Below, one piece after another: positions 46,782-54,408 of a DNA stretch of 54,408 nt. Each line of letters opens with the position of its first letter. Position 1 is the first letter of the stretch. Source of the stretch: JBBIGV01 sp037447335 (GTDB taxonomy: Bacteria; Bacteroidota; Ignavibacteria; Ignavibacteriales; Ignavibacteriaceae); assembly GCA_037447335.1 (NCBI GenBank), contig JBBIGV010000016.1:1-54408 (forward strand), read 5' to 3'. The translations under genes and the position numbers were made by a program. The notes beneath the pieces are model-generated. The model was given only the letters and a program-made list of their open reading frames with translations, made no database searches and was not told the origin of the DNA.

Positions 46782-47396
46782 TTAGGTTAGGAATAAGCTA
46801 ACGTCTCCAGCACCTTCACGAATAACCTCCGGTTCCTCACTGCTGAGGTCGATAACACTTGAAGGAGTAATGTTAAGGCTGCCGGCAGAAAGCATTAAAT
46901 CTACCTGTGAATTAAAAATATTTTTTATCTCAAATGGATCGTAAAGAATATCTCCCTTACGGTTGGTTGTGCTGGTGCTGATTATCGGATTGCCTAATTC
47001 TTCAACTATCATATGAGTTATTTTATGATTCGGCACTCTTATACCAACAGTTTTTCTTTTACTCCAAAGTGTCTTAGGAACATTTTTCGCCGCCGGCAGA
47101 ATGAAGGTATAGGGTCCTGGCAGAAGATGTTTCATAGTACGATATGCATAATCTGAAACTTTTGCGTATTTGGATATATCTTTAAGATTTGCACATACAA
47201 AGCTCATTAATTTTGAATCCGAATCGTGCTTGATAGAAAATATTCTCTCAATCGCCTCTTTGTTAAAAATGTCACACCCGATACCATATACAGTATCGGT
47301 TGGATAGATAATTACACCACCATTTTTTAATACATTTACTGCTTTAGAAATATATCTTATCTGGGGGTTGGCAGGATGGATTTCATAGTATTCCAT
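46782..47396 (-). CDS. yciO: YciO-like Sua5/YrdC family protein
   Basis: The ATG at 47396 is chosen because AAGGAATTCCTT lies just before it and the product begins MEYYEIHPANPQIRYISKAV, as in YciO; the frame is open for 35 more codons without support. The 204-aa protein shares the YrdC fold (PTDTVYGIGCD, HLLPGPYTFILPA, RKTVGIRVP). Members of this group synthesise threonylcarbamoyl-AMP for tRNA t6A or related adenylates; YciO's own role is weaker and partly unresolved. It is single. Confidence 0.88.
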   Translation of the reverse strand: MEYYEIHPANPQIRYISKAVNVLKNGGVIIYPTDTVYGIGCDIFNKEAIERIFSIKHDSDSKLMSFVCANLKDISKYAKVSDYAYRTMKHLLPGPYTFILPAAKNVPKTLWSKRKTVGIRVPNHKITHMIVEELGNPIISTSTTNRKGDILYDPFEIKNIFNSQVDLMLSAGSLNITPSSVIDLSSEEPEVIREGAGDVSLFLT

Positions 47397-47559
47397 AAGG
47401 AATTCCTTTCTTAAAATGTATTTTCCCTTATTCTTGTCAGGTGATTGTGAATAAAAAAAATAACTTTGGTTATAAGATATAAAGGTATTTGTCATTGTCA
47501 ATAATATTCATCTTAACGGATTTTGATAAAAAACAGCCTCTGGAAGGAGGAAATTATTT

Positions 47560-47589
47560 TTGAGTTTTTCAAAAATTATTGCTTATATT
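47560..47589 (+). promoter_or_regulatory. Possible promoter of rpmB
   Basis: TTGAGT and TATATT with an 18-base spacer lie about 47 bases before the rpmB ATG. The downstream leader has AGGAG at 47625. The -10 resembles the TAnnTTTG element of Bacteroidota only partly (TATATTTA). Confidence 0.45.
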
Positions 47590-47635
47590 TACAGTTCAAA
47601 ATAACCTTAATGGGAAAGATATTTAGGAGTTATAA

Positions 47636-47875
47636 ATGTCCAGAGTATGTCAAATAACGGGCAAGCGACCAATGACGGGAAATAACGTTTCGCATGCACA
47701 CAACCGTACAAAACGCAGGTTTTTGCCAAATCTTCAGAAAAAGCGCATTTGGGCACAGGAATTAAACCGTTTTGTGACCGTAAAAATGTCTGCGAAGGCA
47801 ATTAAAGGTATCGCAAAGAACGGCACCTCTGAACTAGCAAAGCTTGTACGAGAGAAGCAGATAAAAGTCAGATAA
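47636..47875 (+). CDS. rpmB: 50S ribosomal protein L28
   Basis: 79 aa. It begins MSRVCQITGKRPMTGNNVSH and contains AHNRTKRRFLPNLQKKR, the L28 signature. AGGAGTTATAA precedes the ATG. The protein is part of the large subunit near the exit and E-site region. It is alone on the plus strand, with a strong terminator after it. Confidence 0.97.
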   Translation: MSRVCQITGKRPMTGNNVSHAHNRTKRRFLPNLQKKRIWAQELNRFVTVKMSAKAIKGIAKNGTSELAKLVREKQIKVR

Positions 47876-47907
47876 GAATCATCAAAACAAATACGATTTA
47901 AAAAAAT

Positions 47908-47939
47908 AAATCCCATTCCGATAAATCGGGATGGGATTT
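47908..47939. terminator. Strong bidirectional terminator
   Basis: A 15-bp stem with one G-T pair (AAATCCCATTCCGAT with ATCGGGATGGGATTT) and a 2-base loop is followed by TTTTGTTTTT on the plus strand and by A/T-rich sequence on the minus strand. It closes rpmB and also follows rplI. Confidence 0.9.
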
Positions 47940-47959
47940 TTGTTTTTATGGACGGTGGG

Positions 47960-48403
47960 TTATTCTCTCACTACCCAAACCTTTATCTTTGCTTCAACGC
48001 TTGTATTCAGCTTAAGTGACACACCATAAATGCCCAGCGCTTTAATTGGTTCTTCAATTTCAATTTTTCTTTTATCAATTTCAAAACCTTTATCTTTTAA
48101 CGCATCGGCGATCATTTGCGTTGTAACTGTTCCGAAAATCTTGTCCTCCTCACCTACCTGAACGGGTATTGTAACAGAGATTTTCTCAAATTCAGAGGCA
48201 AGCTTCTCAGCAGCCGCTAATTCCTGCTGATGTTTTTTTGTTAGGTTTTTTTTCTCTTCCTCTAACGCCCGAACATTTCCGCTGAGAGCTGCATATGCAA
48301 TTTTACGCGGGAATAGATAATTAAGCGCATAACCATCTTTAACATCAACAACGTCGCCAATCTTTCCAAGATTTTCGAAGTTTTGTCTCAGTATAACTTT
48401 CAT
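47960..48403 (-). CDS. rplI: 50S ribosomal protein L9
   Basis: 147 aa, starting MKVILRQNFENLGKIGDVVDVKDGYA, with the long connecting helix (LEEEKKNLTKKHQQ) and the C-terminal domain of normal length. It is the last gene of the rpsF-ssb-rpsR-rplI operon, 21 bases after rpsR. L9 binds 23S rRNA domain V and influences frame maintenance. Confidence 0.97.
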   Translation of the reverse strand: MKVILRQNFENLGKIGDVVDVKDGYALNYLFPRKIAYAALSGNVRALEEEKKNLTKKHQQELAAAEKLASEFEKISVTIPVQVGEEDKIFGTVTTQMIADALKDKGFEIDKRKIEIEEPIKALGIYGVSLKLNTSVEAKIKVWVVRE

Positions 48404-48424
48404 TATAAACTCCTTACATAATTT

Positions 48425-48655
48425 CTACTTAACAGTGTCTGAAACGAAGGCGAGCAGTGCCATATGGCGGGCGCGTTTTATTGCCAAAGCTAACTGACGC
48501 TGATATTTTGCGCTTGTGCCCGTTATTCTTTTAGGAATTATCTTGCCTTGTTCTGTTACATATCTCTGCAAAAGCTTAACATCTTTGTAATCAATATACG
48601 TTATATTATTCTGTGTAAACCTGCAGACTTTTTTTGCTTTAATTTCTTTTCTCAT
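48425..48655 (-). CDS. rpsR: 30S ribosomal protein S18
   Basis: 76 aa with NNITYIDYKDVKLLQRYV and RITGTSAKYQRQLALAIKRA, the S18 core. It forms a heterodimer with S6 on the central domain of 16S rRNA. It is 8 bases from ssb and 21 from rplI. Confidence 0.97.
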   Translation of the reverse strand: MRKEIKAKKVCRFTQNNITYIDYKDVKLLQRYVTEQGKIIPKRITGTSAKYQRQLALAIKRARHMALLAFVSDTVK

Positions 48656-48663
48656 TTAAAAAA

Positions 48664-49176
48664 TTATTCCTCCTTTAATAAATTTGATTCTTCACTGGAA
48701 AGGAATTTATCGAAAGAGTCATCCATATAATCCATATTGGGGGTAAGTGATGCACTTTCCTCCACAAATGAAACAACTTCATTCTCTTCGTCGGTAGCAA
48801 CATCCAGCCCATTGTCACCATCAATTCTTGACCTTTTATTAAGAAATTGTATCCGCCTGGCTTTAATTTCAACAATACTTCTGCTGTGTCCGTCTTCTGA
48901 TTTCCAGGTGCGGCTTTGCAGTTCACCGTCAATCAGAACCGCTGAGCCTTTTTTGAGTCGTTCACGGCAGCTTTCTGCAAGCTTATTCCAGGCAACAATG
49001 CCTATATAGCAAACGTCCTCCTGCCATTGGTTGAAGCTATCTTTGTATTTTCTGTTTGAAGCAATTGAAAAATTAACTACAGGCGTTTTACTGGTAGTTT
49101 CTCTGAAAACAGGATCCTTGGTAAGATTTCCGGCAACAATGACGTAGTTTATTTCGGGCATTTTCAAATCGGCCAT
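48664..49176 (-). CDS. ssb: Single-stranded DNA-binding protein, without the DDxPF tip
   Basis: 170 aa. The OB fold is clear: MPEINYVIVAGNLTKDPVFR, VVNFSIASN, VAWNKLAESC and SAVLIDGELQSRTWKS. Canonical SSB ends in an acidic DDDxPF peptide that recruits DNA-repair and replication partners. This one ends in an acidic stretch followed by EESNLLKEE, with no PF. The tail might be altered or a second SSB may exist. It is located between rpsF and rpsR as usual. Confidence 0.93.
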   Translation of the reverse strand: MADLKMPEINYVIVAGNLTKDPVFRETTSKTPVVNFSIASNRKYKDSFNQWQEDVCYIGIVAWNKLAESCRERLKKGSAVLIDGELQSRTWKSEDGHSRSIVEIKARRIQFLNKRSRIDGDNGLDVATDEENEVVSFVEESASLTPNMDYMDDSFDKFLSSEESNLLKEE

Positions 49177-49210
49177 ATTATTTCCTCCGTACTAAATCAT
49201 CTAATATTGG

Positions 49211-49624
49211 TTAGCTTTTGTTTTCTTCATCATCATTTGGAATGACATCCGGTTCAGGGATTATAAGGTCTTCAATCACTTCGGTTTCCTGAACAGAAGC
49301 AGCACGGTTTTTCTCAATTTGTTCAAGAGCGTCATTGTCGAGTTTTATAGTAAGGAACCTGAGGATGTTTTCATCGAGCGTGTAACTACGTTCGAGTTTT
49401 GAAATAAGGCTGGAGGGAGCAGTCATTCTGAAAAAAACGTAAAAACCTATCTTACTTTTTTTAACCATGTAGGCTAATCGTTTCCTTCCCCAGTTTTCGA
49501 TTTCAACAATCTCACCACCATTATTGGTAATTGTATCTTTGATCCGACTAATTACCGATTCGATTTGTTCGTCTTCCAGGGCTGCATTTATTATTACAGC
49601 ACTTTCATACACAATATTTTTCAT
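49211..49624 (-). CDS. rpsF: 30S ribosomal protein S6
   Basis: 137 aa from the ATG at 49624, which follows GGAGGTG at a distance of 9 bases; an earlier start would include an unlikely 12-residue leader. It contains MKNIVYESAVIINAALEDEQ and NWGRKRLAYMVKKSKIGFYV, the S6 core, and a Glu-rich tail. First gene of the rpsF-ssb-rpsR-rplI operon, 88 bases after hppA. Confidence 0.95.
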   Translation of the reverse strand: MKNIVYESAVIINAALEDEQIESVISRIKDTITNNGGEIVEIENWGRKRLAYMVKKSKIGFYVFFRMTAPSSLISKLERSYTLDENILRFLTIKLDNDALEQIEKNRAASVQETEVIEDLIIPEPDVIPNDDEENKS

Positions 49625-49712
49625 TAAGGTTTTCACCTCCCTTTGGTCTATGGCCCTCAAATATTAGTTGAGAGCAGGGTTTACGATATAGTTAATTAAA
49701 GTGTTTGCAAAG

Positions 49713-51902
49713 TTATCTAATCAAAGGCGCAATTACAAGTGCAACAACAGACATTAATTTTAACAAGATATTAAGTGATGGACCGGAAGTATCTTTGAAT
49801 GGATCCCCGACTGTATCGCCCACAACGGCGGCTTTATGCGGGTCTGATCCTTTAAAGTACTTCTGTCCGTTAAATTCAATTCCTTCTTCAAACATTTTCT
49901 TTGCATTGTCCCAGGCACCGCCTGCGTTTGCCTGGAAAATTGCCATAAGCACGCCAGCAACTGTAACTCCAGCAATCAAACCTCCAAGCATTTCTTTGCT
50001 GCCGATGAAACCGGTTAGTATTGGGATTGCAACTGCCATTAAACCGGGGAGCACCATTTGTTTAATAGCTGATTTGGTCGAAATTTCAACGCATTTTCCA
50101 TATTCAGCTTTACCATCTGCTTGTTCAAAAATTGCTTTGTCTTCATTCGACCACTCATTCTTATCTTTCCCCTGATTCCTTTTCATAACCTCGAGAGCTG
50201 CTTTTAACTGAGGAATAGACAGGAATTGTCTTCTTACTTCTTCGATCATTGACATTGCAGCATGACCAACTGCCTTCATCGCCAGCGCAGAAAACAAGAA
50301 AGGAATCATTGCCCCGATAAATAATCCGCCCATAACTTCCGCTTTGGAAATATCAATTGACTTAATCTCTGCCGAAGTCATATATGCACCAAAAAGTGCA
50401 AGAGCAGTCAATGCGGCAGAACCAATAGCGAAACCTTTACCAATTGCTGCTGTTGTGTTTCCAACAGCATCGAGCTTATCGGTTCTTTGTCTGACTTCTT
50501 TTGGAAGTTCAGACATTTCAGCTATACCGCCGGCATTATCTGAAATCGGTCCATAAGCATCAACAGCTAACTGTATACCGAGAATAGAAAGCATTCCTAC
50601 AGCAGCAATAGCAATACCGTATAAGCCGCCAAAGTGAAATGAAACAATTATAGCAACTACTATCACAACAATTGGTAATGCTGTTGAAATCATGCCAACA
50701 CTTAAACCGGCTATTATATTTGTTGCCGGGCCGGTGAGTGATTGTCGTGCTATAGCTTTTACAGGACCTCTTCCGCTGCCGGTGTAATATTCAGTAATCA
50801 TTCCTATCAGTGCACCGGAAATTATTCCGATAACTGTAGCGAAGAAAATTCCGTATGCAGTGATTGTACGTTCCGTTTCATAGAGAAAATCATAATATGT
50901 CCAGGTTGCCGGCAGCAGCCAGTTTATCAGAAACCAGGATGCAATAATCATAAGTATACCGGCAATTATATTACCAAAGTTTAAAGCCTTTTGCGGATCT
51001 CCGCCTTCTTTTACTTTTACAAAGAAAGTTCCTATGATTGACATCAGTATTCCAACCGCAGCCAAAGAAAGCGGAAGGATAACGGCGCTGAGTCCACCGG
51101 TTTTATCAACAAATTCAGGTAGTATAAAAAATGCTGCCCCTAATACCATAGTTCCGATAATAGAGCCCACATAGGATTCGAATAAATCTGCACCCATACC
51201 TGCAACATCACCAACGTTATCGCCAACATTATCGGCAATAGTAGCCGGATTTAGCGGATGGTCTTCGGGTATGCCCGCTTCAACTTTTCCAACGAGGTCT
51301 GCACCAACATCCGCAGCCTTAGTATAAATTCCGCCGCCTACCCTTGCAAAAAGAGCAATAGATGATGCACCAAATGAGAAACCCGTAATAATTGTAATAA
51401 CTTTGGCAAGATTATCCCGGCTATCAATCGTAAATATATCAGCATAAAGAAGGAACAATCCGCTTAGTCCTAAAACACCTAATCCAACCACACCTAAACC
51501 CATCACTGAACCACCTGCGAAAGCAATCTCAAGAGCTTTTCCAAGCCCATCACGTGCAGCATTGGTTGTTCTCACATTAGCTTTTGTGGCAACGCTCATT
51601 CCAATAAAACCGGCTAAAGCTGAACAAAACGCTCCAACAATAAATGAAACGCCAACAAGCGGTGAGGAGGCAGCCGAGTTTGCACCACTTACAGCTAGTA
51701 GGATTGCAACAATAAGAACAAAAACTGCCAGCACTTTGTATTCGGCTTTAAGAAATGCCATAGCTCCTTCGGAAATGTGCCCGGCAATCTTTTGCATTTT
51801 TTCTGTTCCCGCATCCTGTTTGGTTATCCATGACGTCTTCCAAACGGTGTATAGTAGTGCAAGTACTCCAAAAAGCGGAATGATATGAACGATCAAATCC
51901 AT
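49713..51902 (-). CDS. hppA: Membrane-bound ion-pumping pyrophosphatase, K+-dependent type
   Basis: A 729-aa integral-membrane enzyme with about 16 spans that couples hydrolysis of cytoplasmic pyrophosphate to H+ or Na+ export. It contains the catalytic DVGADLVGKVEAG, DNVGDNVGDVAGMGADLFES and GGxWDNAKKMFEEG-like GGAWDNAKKMFEEG. The residue in GNTTAA is Ala where K+-independent enzymes have Lys (GNTTKA), so a K+-stimulated type is predicted. Whether it pumps Na+ or H+ is not decided here. It follows pth by 19 bases. Confidence 0.95.
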   Translation of the reverse strand: MDLIVHIIPLFGVLALLYTVWKTSWITKQDAGTEKMQKIAGHISEGAMAFLKAEYKVLAVFVLIVAILLAVSGANSAASSPLVGVSFIVGAFCSALAGFIGMSVATKANVRTTNAARDGLGKALEIAFAGGSVMGLGVVGLGVLGLSGLFLLYADIFTIDSRDNLAKVITIITGFSFGASSIALFARVGGGIYTKAADVGADLVGKVEAGIPEDHPLNPATIADNVGDNVGDVAGMGADLFESYVGSIIGTMVLGAAFFILPEFVDKTGGLSAVILPLSLAAVGILMSIIGTFFVKVKEGGDPQKALNFGNIIAGILMIIASWFLINWLLPATWTYYDFLYETERTITAYGIFFATVIGIISGALIGMITEYYTGSGRGPVKAIARQSLTGPATNIIAGLSVGMISTALPIVVIVVAIIVSFHFGGLYGIAIAAVGMLSILGIQLAVDAYGPISDNAGGIAEMSELPKEVRQRTDKLDAVGNTTAAIGKGFAIGSAALTALALFGAYMTSAEIKSIDISKAEVMGGLFIGAMIPFLFSALAMKAVGHAAMSMIEEVRRQFLSIPQLKAALEVMKRNQGKDKNEWSNEDKAIFEQADGKAEYGKCVEISTKSAIKQMVLPGLMAVAIPILTGFIGSKEMLGGLIAGVTVAGVLMAIFQANAGGAWDNAKKMFEEGIEFNGQKYFKGSDPHKAAVVGDTVGDPFKDTSGPSLNILLKLMSVVALVIAPLIR

Positions 51903-51921
51903 AAATTTCTCCTAATCTTCA

Positions 51922-52524
51922 TTAATCTGTTTTAGATGAGTTTTCTTCATTCGCAGAAGCTGATAATCTGCTATTCATATCGAGCAAACCTTTTAAACCA
52001 TTTTCCACAAAGCCCTGAATCAGCAAATAGTTTTTATCAAAGAGATTTGCAAGAATTTTATCTTCAGTGTCATTAAAATCCGAAAGAACATATTCAGCCA
52101 TTTCTCCCTTGCTGAATTGATTACCGATTCCAAATCTGATTCTTGGAAAGTTATCGGAATTTAAATGATAAATAATTGAGGCGATGCCGTTATGTCCGCC
52201 ATCTCCACCTGAAGCCCTGACCTTGAAAGAACCAAATGCAATATTTATTTCGTCACAAATAACCAGCAGATCTGTTACATCTGCATTATAATATTCTATT
52301 GCTTGACGGGCTGCAATACCGCTATTATTAACATAGGTGGTTGGTTTTAGAAGTACGTATTCATTTGCCGGACTGCCTGACTCGGCAAAATAAAAATCAA
52401 ATTTAGAAGGACTGAAGAGCAACCGTTTATTTTCAGCTATATAATCCAGAAACATAAATCCTATATTGTGTCTGTTCTTTCGATAACGTATTCCTGGATT
52501 TCCAATACCTAAAATTAATCTCAC
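51922..52524 (-). CDS. pth: Peptidyl-tRNA hydrolase
   Basis: 200 aa. It has MRLILGIGNPGIRYRKNRHN with catalytic His19, ICDEINIAFGSFKVRASGGD and GGHNGIASI, the Pth motifs. It releases tRNA from peptidyl-tRNA dropped by ribosomes. It lies 11 bases after rplY. Confidence 0.95.
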   Translation of the reverse strand: MRLILGIGNPGIRYRKNRHNIGFMFLDYIAENKRLLFSPSKFDFYFAESGSPANEYVLLKPTTYVNNSGIAARQAIEYYNADVTDLLVICDEINIAFGSFKVRASGGDGGHNGIASIIYHLNSDNFPRIRFGIGNQFSKGEMAEYVLSDFNDTEDKILANLFDKNYLLIQGFVENGLKGLLDMNSRLSASANEENSSKTD

Positions 52525-52535
52525 TGTTTTTAAAA

Positions 52536-53180
52536 TTATTCTTCAGTTTCCTCTTCCTTTTCAGTTTTACCCTTTCCAATAACTTCAGGTTCTGCAGGCT
52601 CTTCAGCTTCTGCAGGCTCAGCTTCTTTGGTTACCTTAGGATGGGTAACTGCAACAACGACAGCATCTTCCGGATTAAGAAATTTTACATTTTCAACTTT
52701 AATTTCCGAAACGTGAATAGCTTCACCTAATTTAAGGTTAGCGATATCTAGTTCAATATGCTGCGGAATATCTGCAGGCAAGCACTCAATCTGAAGTTTA
52801 TGCAATACATGCTGAAGAACTCCTCCCTCACGAACACCAACAGCAGTGCCCGCTAAAGATACCGGAACTTCAAGCTGCAGTGTTTCGCCTTTAATTAATC
52901 CAATCAGATCAAAGTGTATAATTTTATCGGTAACCGGATCGAACTGCACATCCTTAATAATGCAATCATATTCACTTCCATCTTCCAACTTCAACCCTAG
53001 CAGGTGATTTTCAGCAGTAAATACTAACGGATTAACCGAGTTTTCGGCAACATCAAATGCTACCGGTTTATCGTTTTTTGAATAATAAATACCGGGCACT
53101 CTTCCGTTTCTTCTCAGTTCATTTCTTGAAGATTTTGTGCCTGTTTTTCTGATTCTGGCTTCTAATAATACTTTTTCCAT
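52536..53180 (-). CDS. rplY: 50S ribosomal protein L25, CTC form
   Basis: 214 aa, the longer L25/TL5 form with an extra C-terminal domain. It includes RNELRRNGRVPGIYY, HFDLIGLIKGETLQLEVPV and LPADIPQHIELDIANLKLGE, with an acidic C-terminal tail. It binds 5S rRNA. It is 19 bases after prs and 11 before pth. Confidence 0.95.
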   Translation of the reverse strand: MEKVLLEARIRKTGTKSSRNELRRNGRVPGIYYSKNDKPVAFDVAENSVNPLVFTAENHLLGLKLEDGSEYDCIIKDVQFDPVTDKIIHFDLIGLIKGETLQLEVPVSLAGTAVGVREGGVLQHVLHKLQIECLPADIPQHIELDIANLKLGEAIHVSEIKVENVKFLNPEDAVVVAVTHPKVTKEAEPAEAEEPAEPEVIGKGKTEKEEETEE

Positions 53181-53199
53181 TTTTTCTTTGAACCTTCTA

Positions 53200-54147
53200 T
53201 TAACCTTTATCTATATCAAATAGTGAACTTATTGATTCGTTATTATATGTTCTGCGGATTGCTTCAGATAAAATTCCCGAAGCAGTAATAACCGATATTT
53301 TATCTGAATTTTCCATGCCTCTTACAGGGATGGTATCAGATACATAAAGCTTTGTAAGCTGTGATGCATTTATTCTTTCAATTGCAGGACCGGAAAGCAA
53401 TGGGTGCGTAATTGCTCCATAAATATTTTGAGCGCCATTCTTTTTAAGCGCTTCAATAGCCCCGACAAACGTTCCTGCAGTATCAATCAAATCATCAACT
53501 AATAAAACATCTTTTCCATCAACCTCACCAATTATGTGAACTACCTCAGCGAGATTCTGTTTTGGTCTTCTTTTATCAATCACAACCAAACTTGAGTGTA
53601 ATCGCTTTGCATACGACCTTGCCATTTTAATTCCACCCACATCCGGAGATACAACTACGAGGTTATCAGATATATCATCAAACAAACCACTGAATATGGA
53701 TGAACCATACAGGTGATCAAACGGAATATCAAAGAAACCCTGAATCTGCGGGGCATGCAAATCCATTGTCATCACTCTATCAGCTCCGGCAACAGCAATC
53801 AGGTTAGCAATCAGCTTTGCAGTTATAGAGACCCTTGGCTGGTCTTTCCTGTCCTGCCTTGAATATCCAAAGTAGGGTATAACAGCAGTAATTCTTTTAG
53901 CTGATGCACGTTTAGCTGCATCAATCATTATGAGCAGTTCCATAATATTATCTGCCGGAGGAAATGTGGATTGGATTAAGAATACATCGCAGCCTCGAAT
54001 ATTCTCACCATACTTAACCCAAATTTCGCCGTCGCTAAAGCGTTTAAATTCCAAAGAACCGAGCCGCTTACCAAGCCTAGCAGCAATTTTTTCGGCAAGC
54101 GGCAGGTTTGATGTGCCTGAAAAGATTTTATAATCGCCCGTTGCCAT
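53200..54147 (-). CDS. prs: Ribose-phosphate pyrophosphokinase
   Basis: A 315-aa enzyme making PRPP from ribose 5-phosphate and ATP for nucleotide, His and Trp synthesis. It has MDLHAPQIQGFFDIPFDHL, VVVSPDVGGIKMAR and the PRPP loop DVLLVDDLIDTAGTFV. It heads a six-to-eight gene minus-strand cluster with rplY, pth, hppA and the rpsF group. Confidence 0.96.
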   Translation of the reverse strand: MATGDYKIFSGTSNLPLAEKIAARLGKRLGSLEFKRFSDGEIWVKYGENIRGCDVFLIQSTFPPADNIMELLIMIDAAKRASAKRITAVIPYFGYSRQDRKDQPRVSITAKLIANLIAVAGADRVMTMDLHAPQIQGFFDIPFDHLYGSSIFSGLFDDISDNLVVVSPDVGGIKMARSYAKRLHSSLVVIDKRRPKQNLAEVVHIIGEVDGKDVLLVDDLIDTAGTFVGAIEALKKNGAQNIYGAITHPLLSGPAIERINASQLTKLYVSDTIPVRGMENSDKISVITASGILSEAIRRTYNNESISSLFDIDKG

Positions 54148-54184
54148 GATTATTTTAAATAAACCATCATTTAAAAATAGACGC

Positions 54185-54215
54185 CAAATATAATTAAATA
54201 GGTTTGGGATGTCAA
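54185..54215 (-). promoter_or_regulatory. Promoter of the prs cluster
   Basis: On the minus strand TTGACA (54215-54210) is followed, after exactly 17 bases, by TATATT (54192-54187), continuing as TATATTTG. It thus satisfies both a sigma-70 -35/-10 pair and the TAnnTTTG element typical of Bacteroidota. It ends 38 bases before the prs ATG. Confidence 0.7.
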
Positions 54216-54408
54216 TAAATGTGTTGAAACAAAGTTGAGAAGCATCTCCAGCCGAAACTTAATAAAATTATACGAAAATATTACGAAATGTTACTATTTG
54301 AGCCAAAATGATTTAATTATTTAACTAAGGTTTCCATAAAATGTGTGTAAGTGTCTTAATTCCGAGATAGAAATATCAGAAGGTCTGTTTAAAGAGCCAA
54401 AAATGGGT
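54216..54408. other. Upstream flank with no feature seen
   Basis: The last 193 bases hold no open frame with coding character and no clear structure. The gene on the far side of the prs promoter lies beyond the window. Confidence 0.4.

Overview
The window reads as a low-GC chromosomal segment of a Gram-negative member of the FCB group, most likely Ignavibacteria or a close relative (Bacteroidota/Chlorobiota side). Two exported proteins end in the QNYPNPFNPxT-type C-terminal sorting region used by the type IX secretion system. There are several S9 and S46 peptidases, and DUF2911- and DUF5694-type proteins. Family and lineage statements come from recognising motifs by eye; no database search was run.

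Layout. 1-2.6 kb: a tiny predicted membrane peptide and the two-gene indolepyruvate oxidoreductase operon (iorA-iorB, minus strand), with a perfect 18-bp palindrome upstream. 2.6-8 kb: a secreted GH13 amylase, a frameshifted TPR gene, a rhodanese lipoprotein, an FmdB-like zinc ribbon, an exported unknown, a small zinc ribbon protein overlapping a HAD phosphatase that appears to lack a normal start codon, and tRNA-Cys. 8-16.3 kb: an outer-membrane-type protein, a T9SS-tailed M14 carboxypeptidase, a DAACS symporter, HemW, a lipoprotein and another envelope protein. 16.3-24.8 kb: recN, a Nudix hydrolase, a DUF1232 protein overlapping an S9 peptidase, rlpA, a second S9 peptidase and a YgjP-like metallopeptidase. 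24.9-29.1 kb: a T9SS-tailed polysaccharide deacetylase, a 626-bp intergenic region packed with palindromes, and a third S9 peptidase.

29.3-36.7 kb is the scarred part. A DUF5694-like gene carries an in-frame TGA. Two paralogous S46 dipeptidyl-peptidases flank a 5'-truncated IS1634-type transposase that is joined directly to the tail of a LuxR-type regulator. A hypothetical gene follows that may have lost its 5' end. 36.9-47.5 kb holds core metabolism: a double zinc ribbon protein, phosphomannomutase/phosphoglucomutase, a DUF2911 protein, a class V aminotransferase, then a forward run of a Lon-like protease, pyruvate kinase (4-bp overlap), an AmmeMemoRadiSam radical SAM enzyme and an SDR; yciO is on the opposite strand. 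47.6-54.2 kb is the translation block: rpmB, and on the minus strand prs-rplY-pth-hppA-rpsF-ssb-rpsR-rplI, with a good promoter upstream of prs.

Taken together, the secreted M14, S9 and S46 peptidases, the amino-acid symporter and the indolepyruvate oxidoreductase fit a cell that degrades external protein and oxidises aromatic 2-oxo acids with ferredoxin. This link is an inference from gene content. I did not find a convincing new defence or mobile system. The best leads are the palindrome cluster at 26.4-26.7 kb, the missing start codon of the HAD gene, the in-frame TGA at 29707, the truncated-transposase junction, and the shortened IorA.
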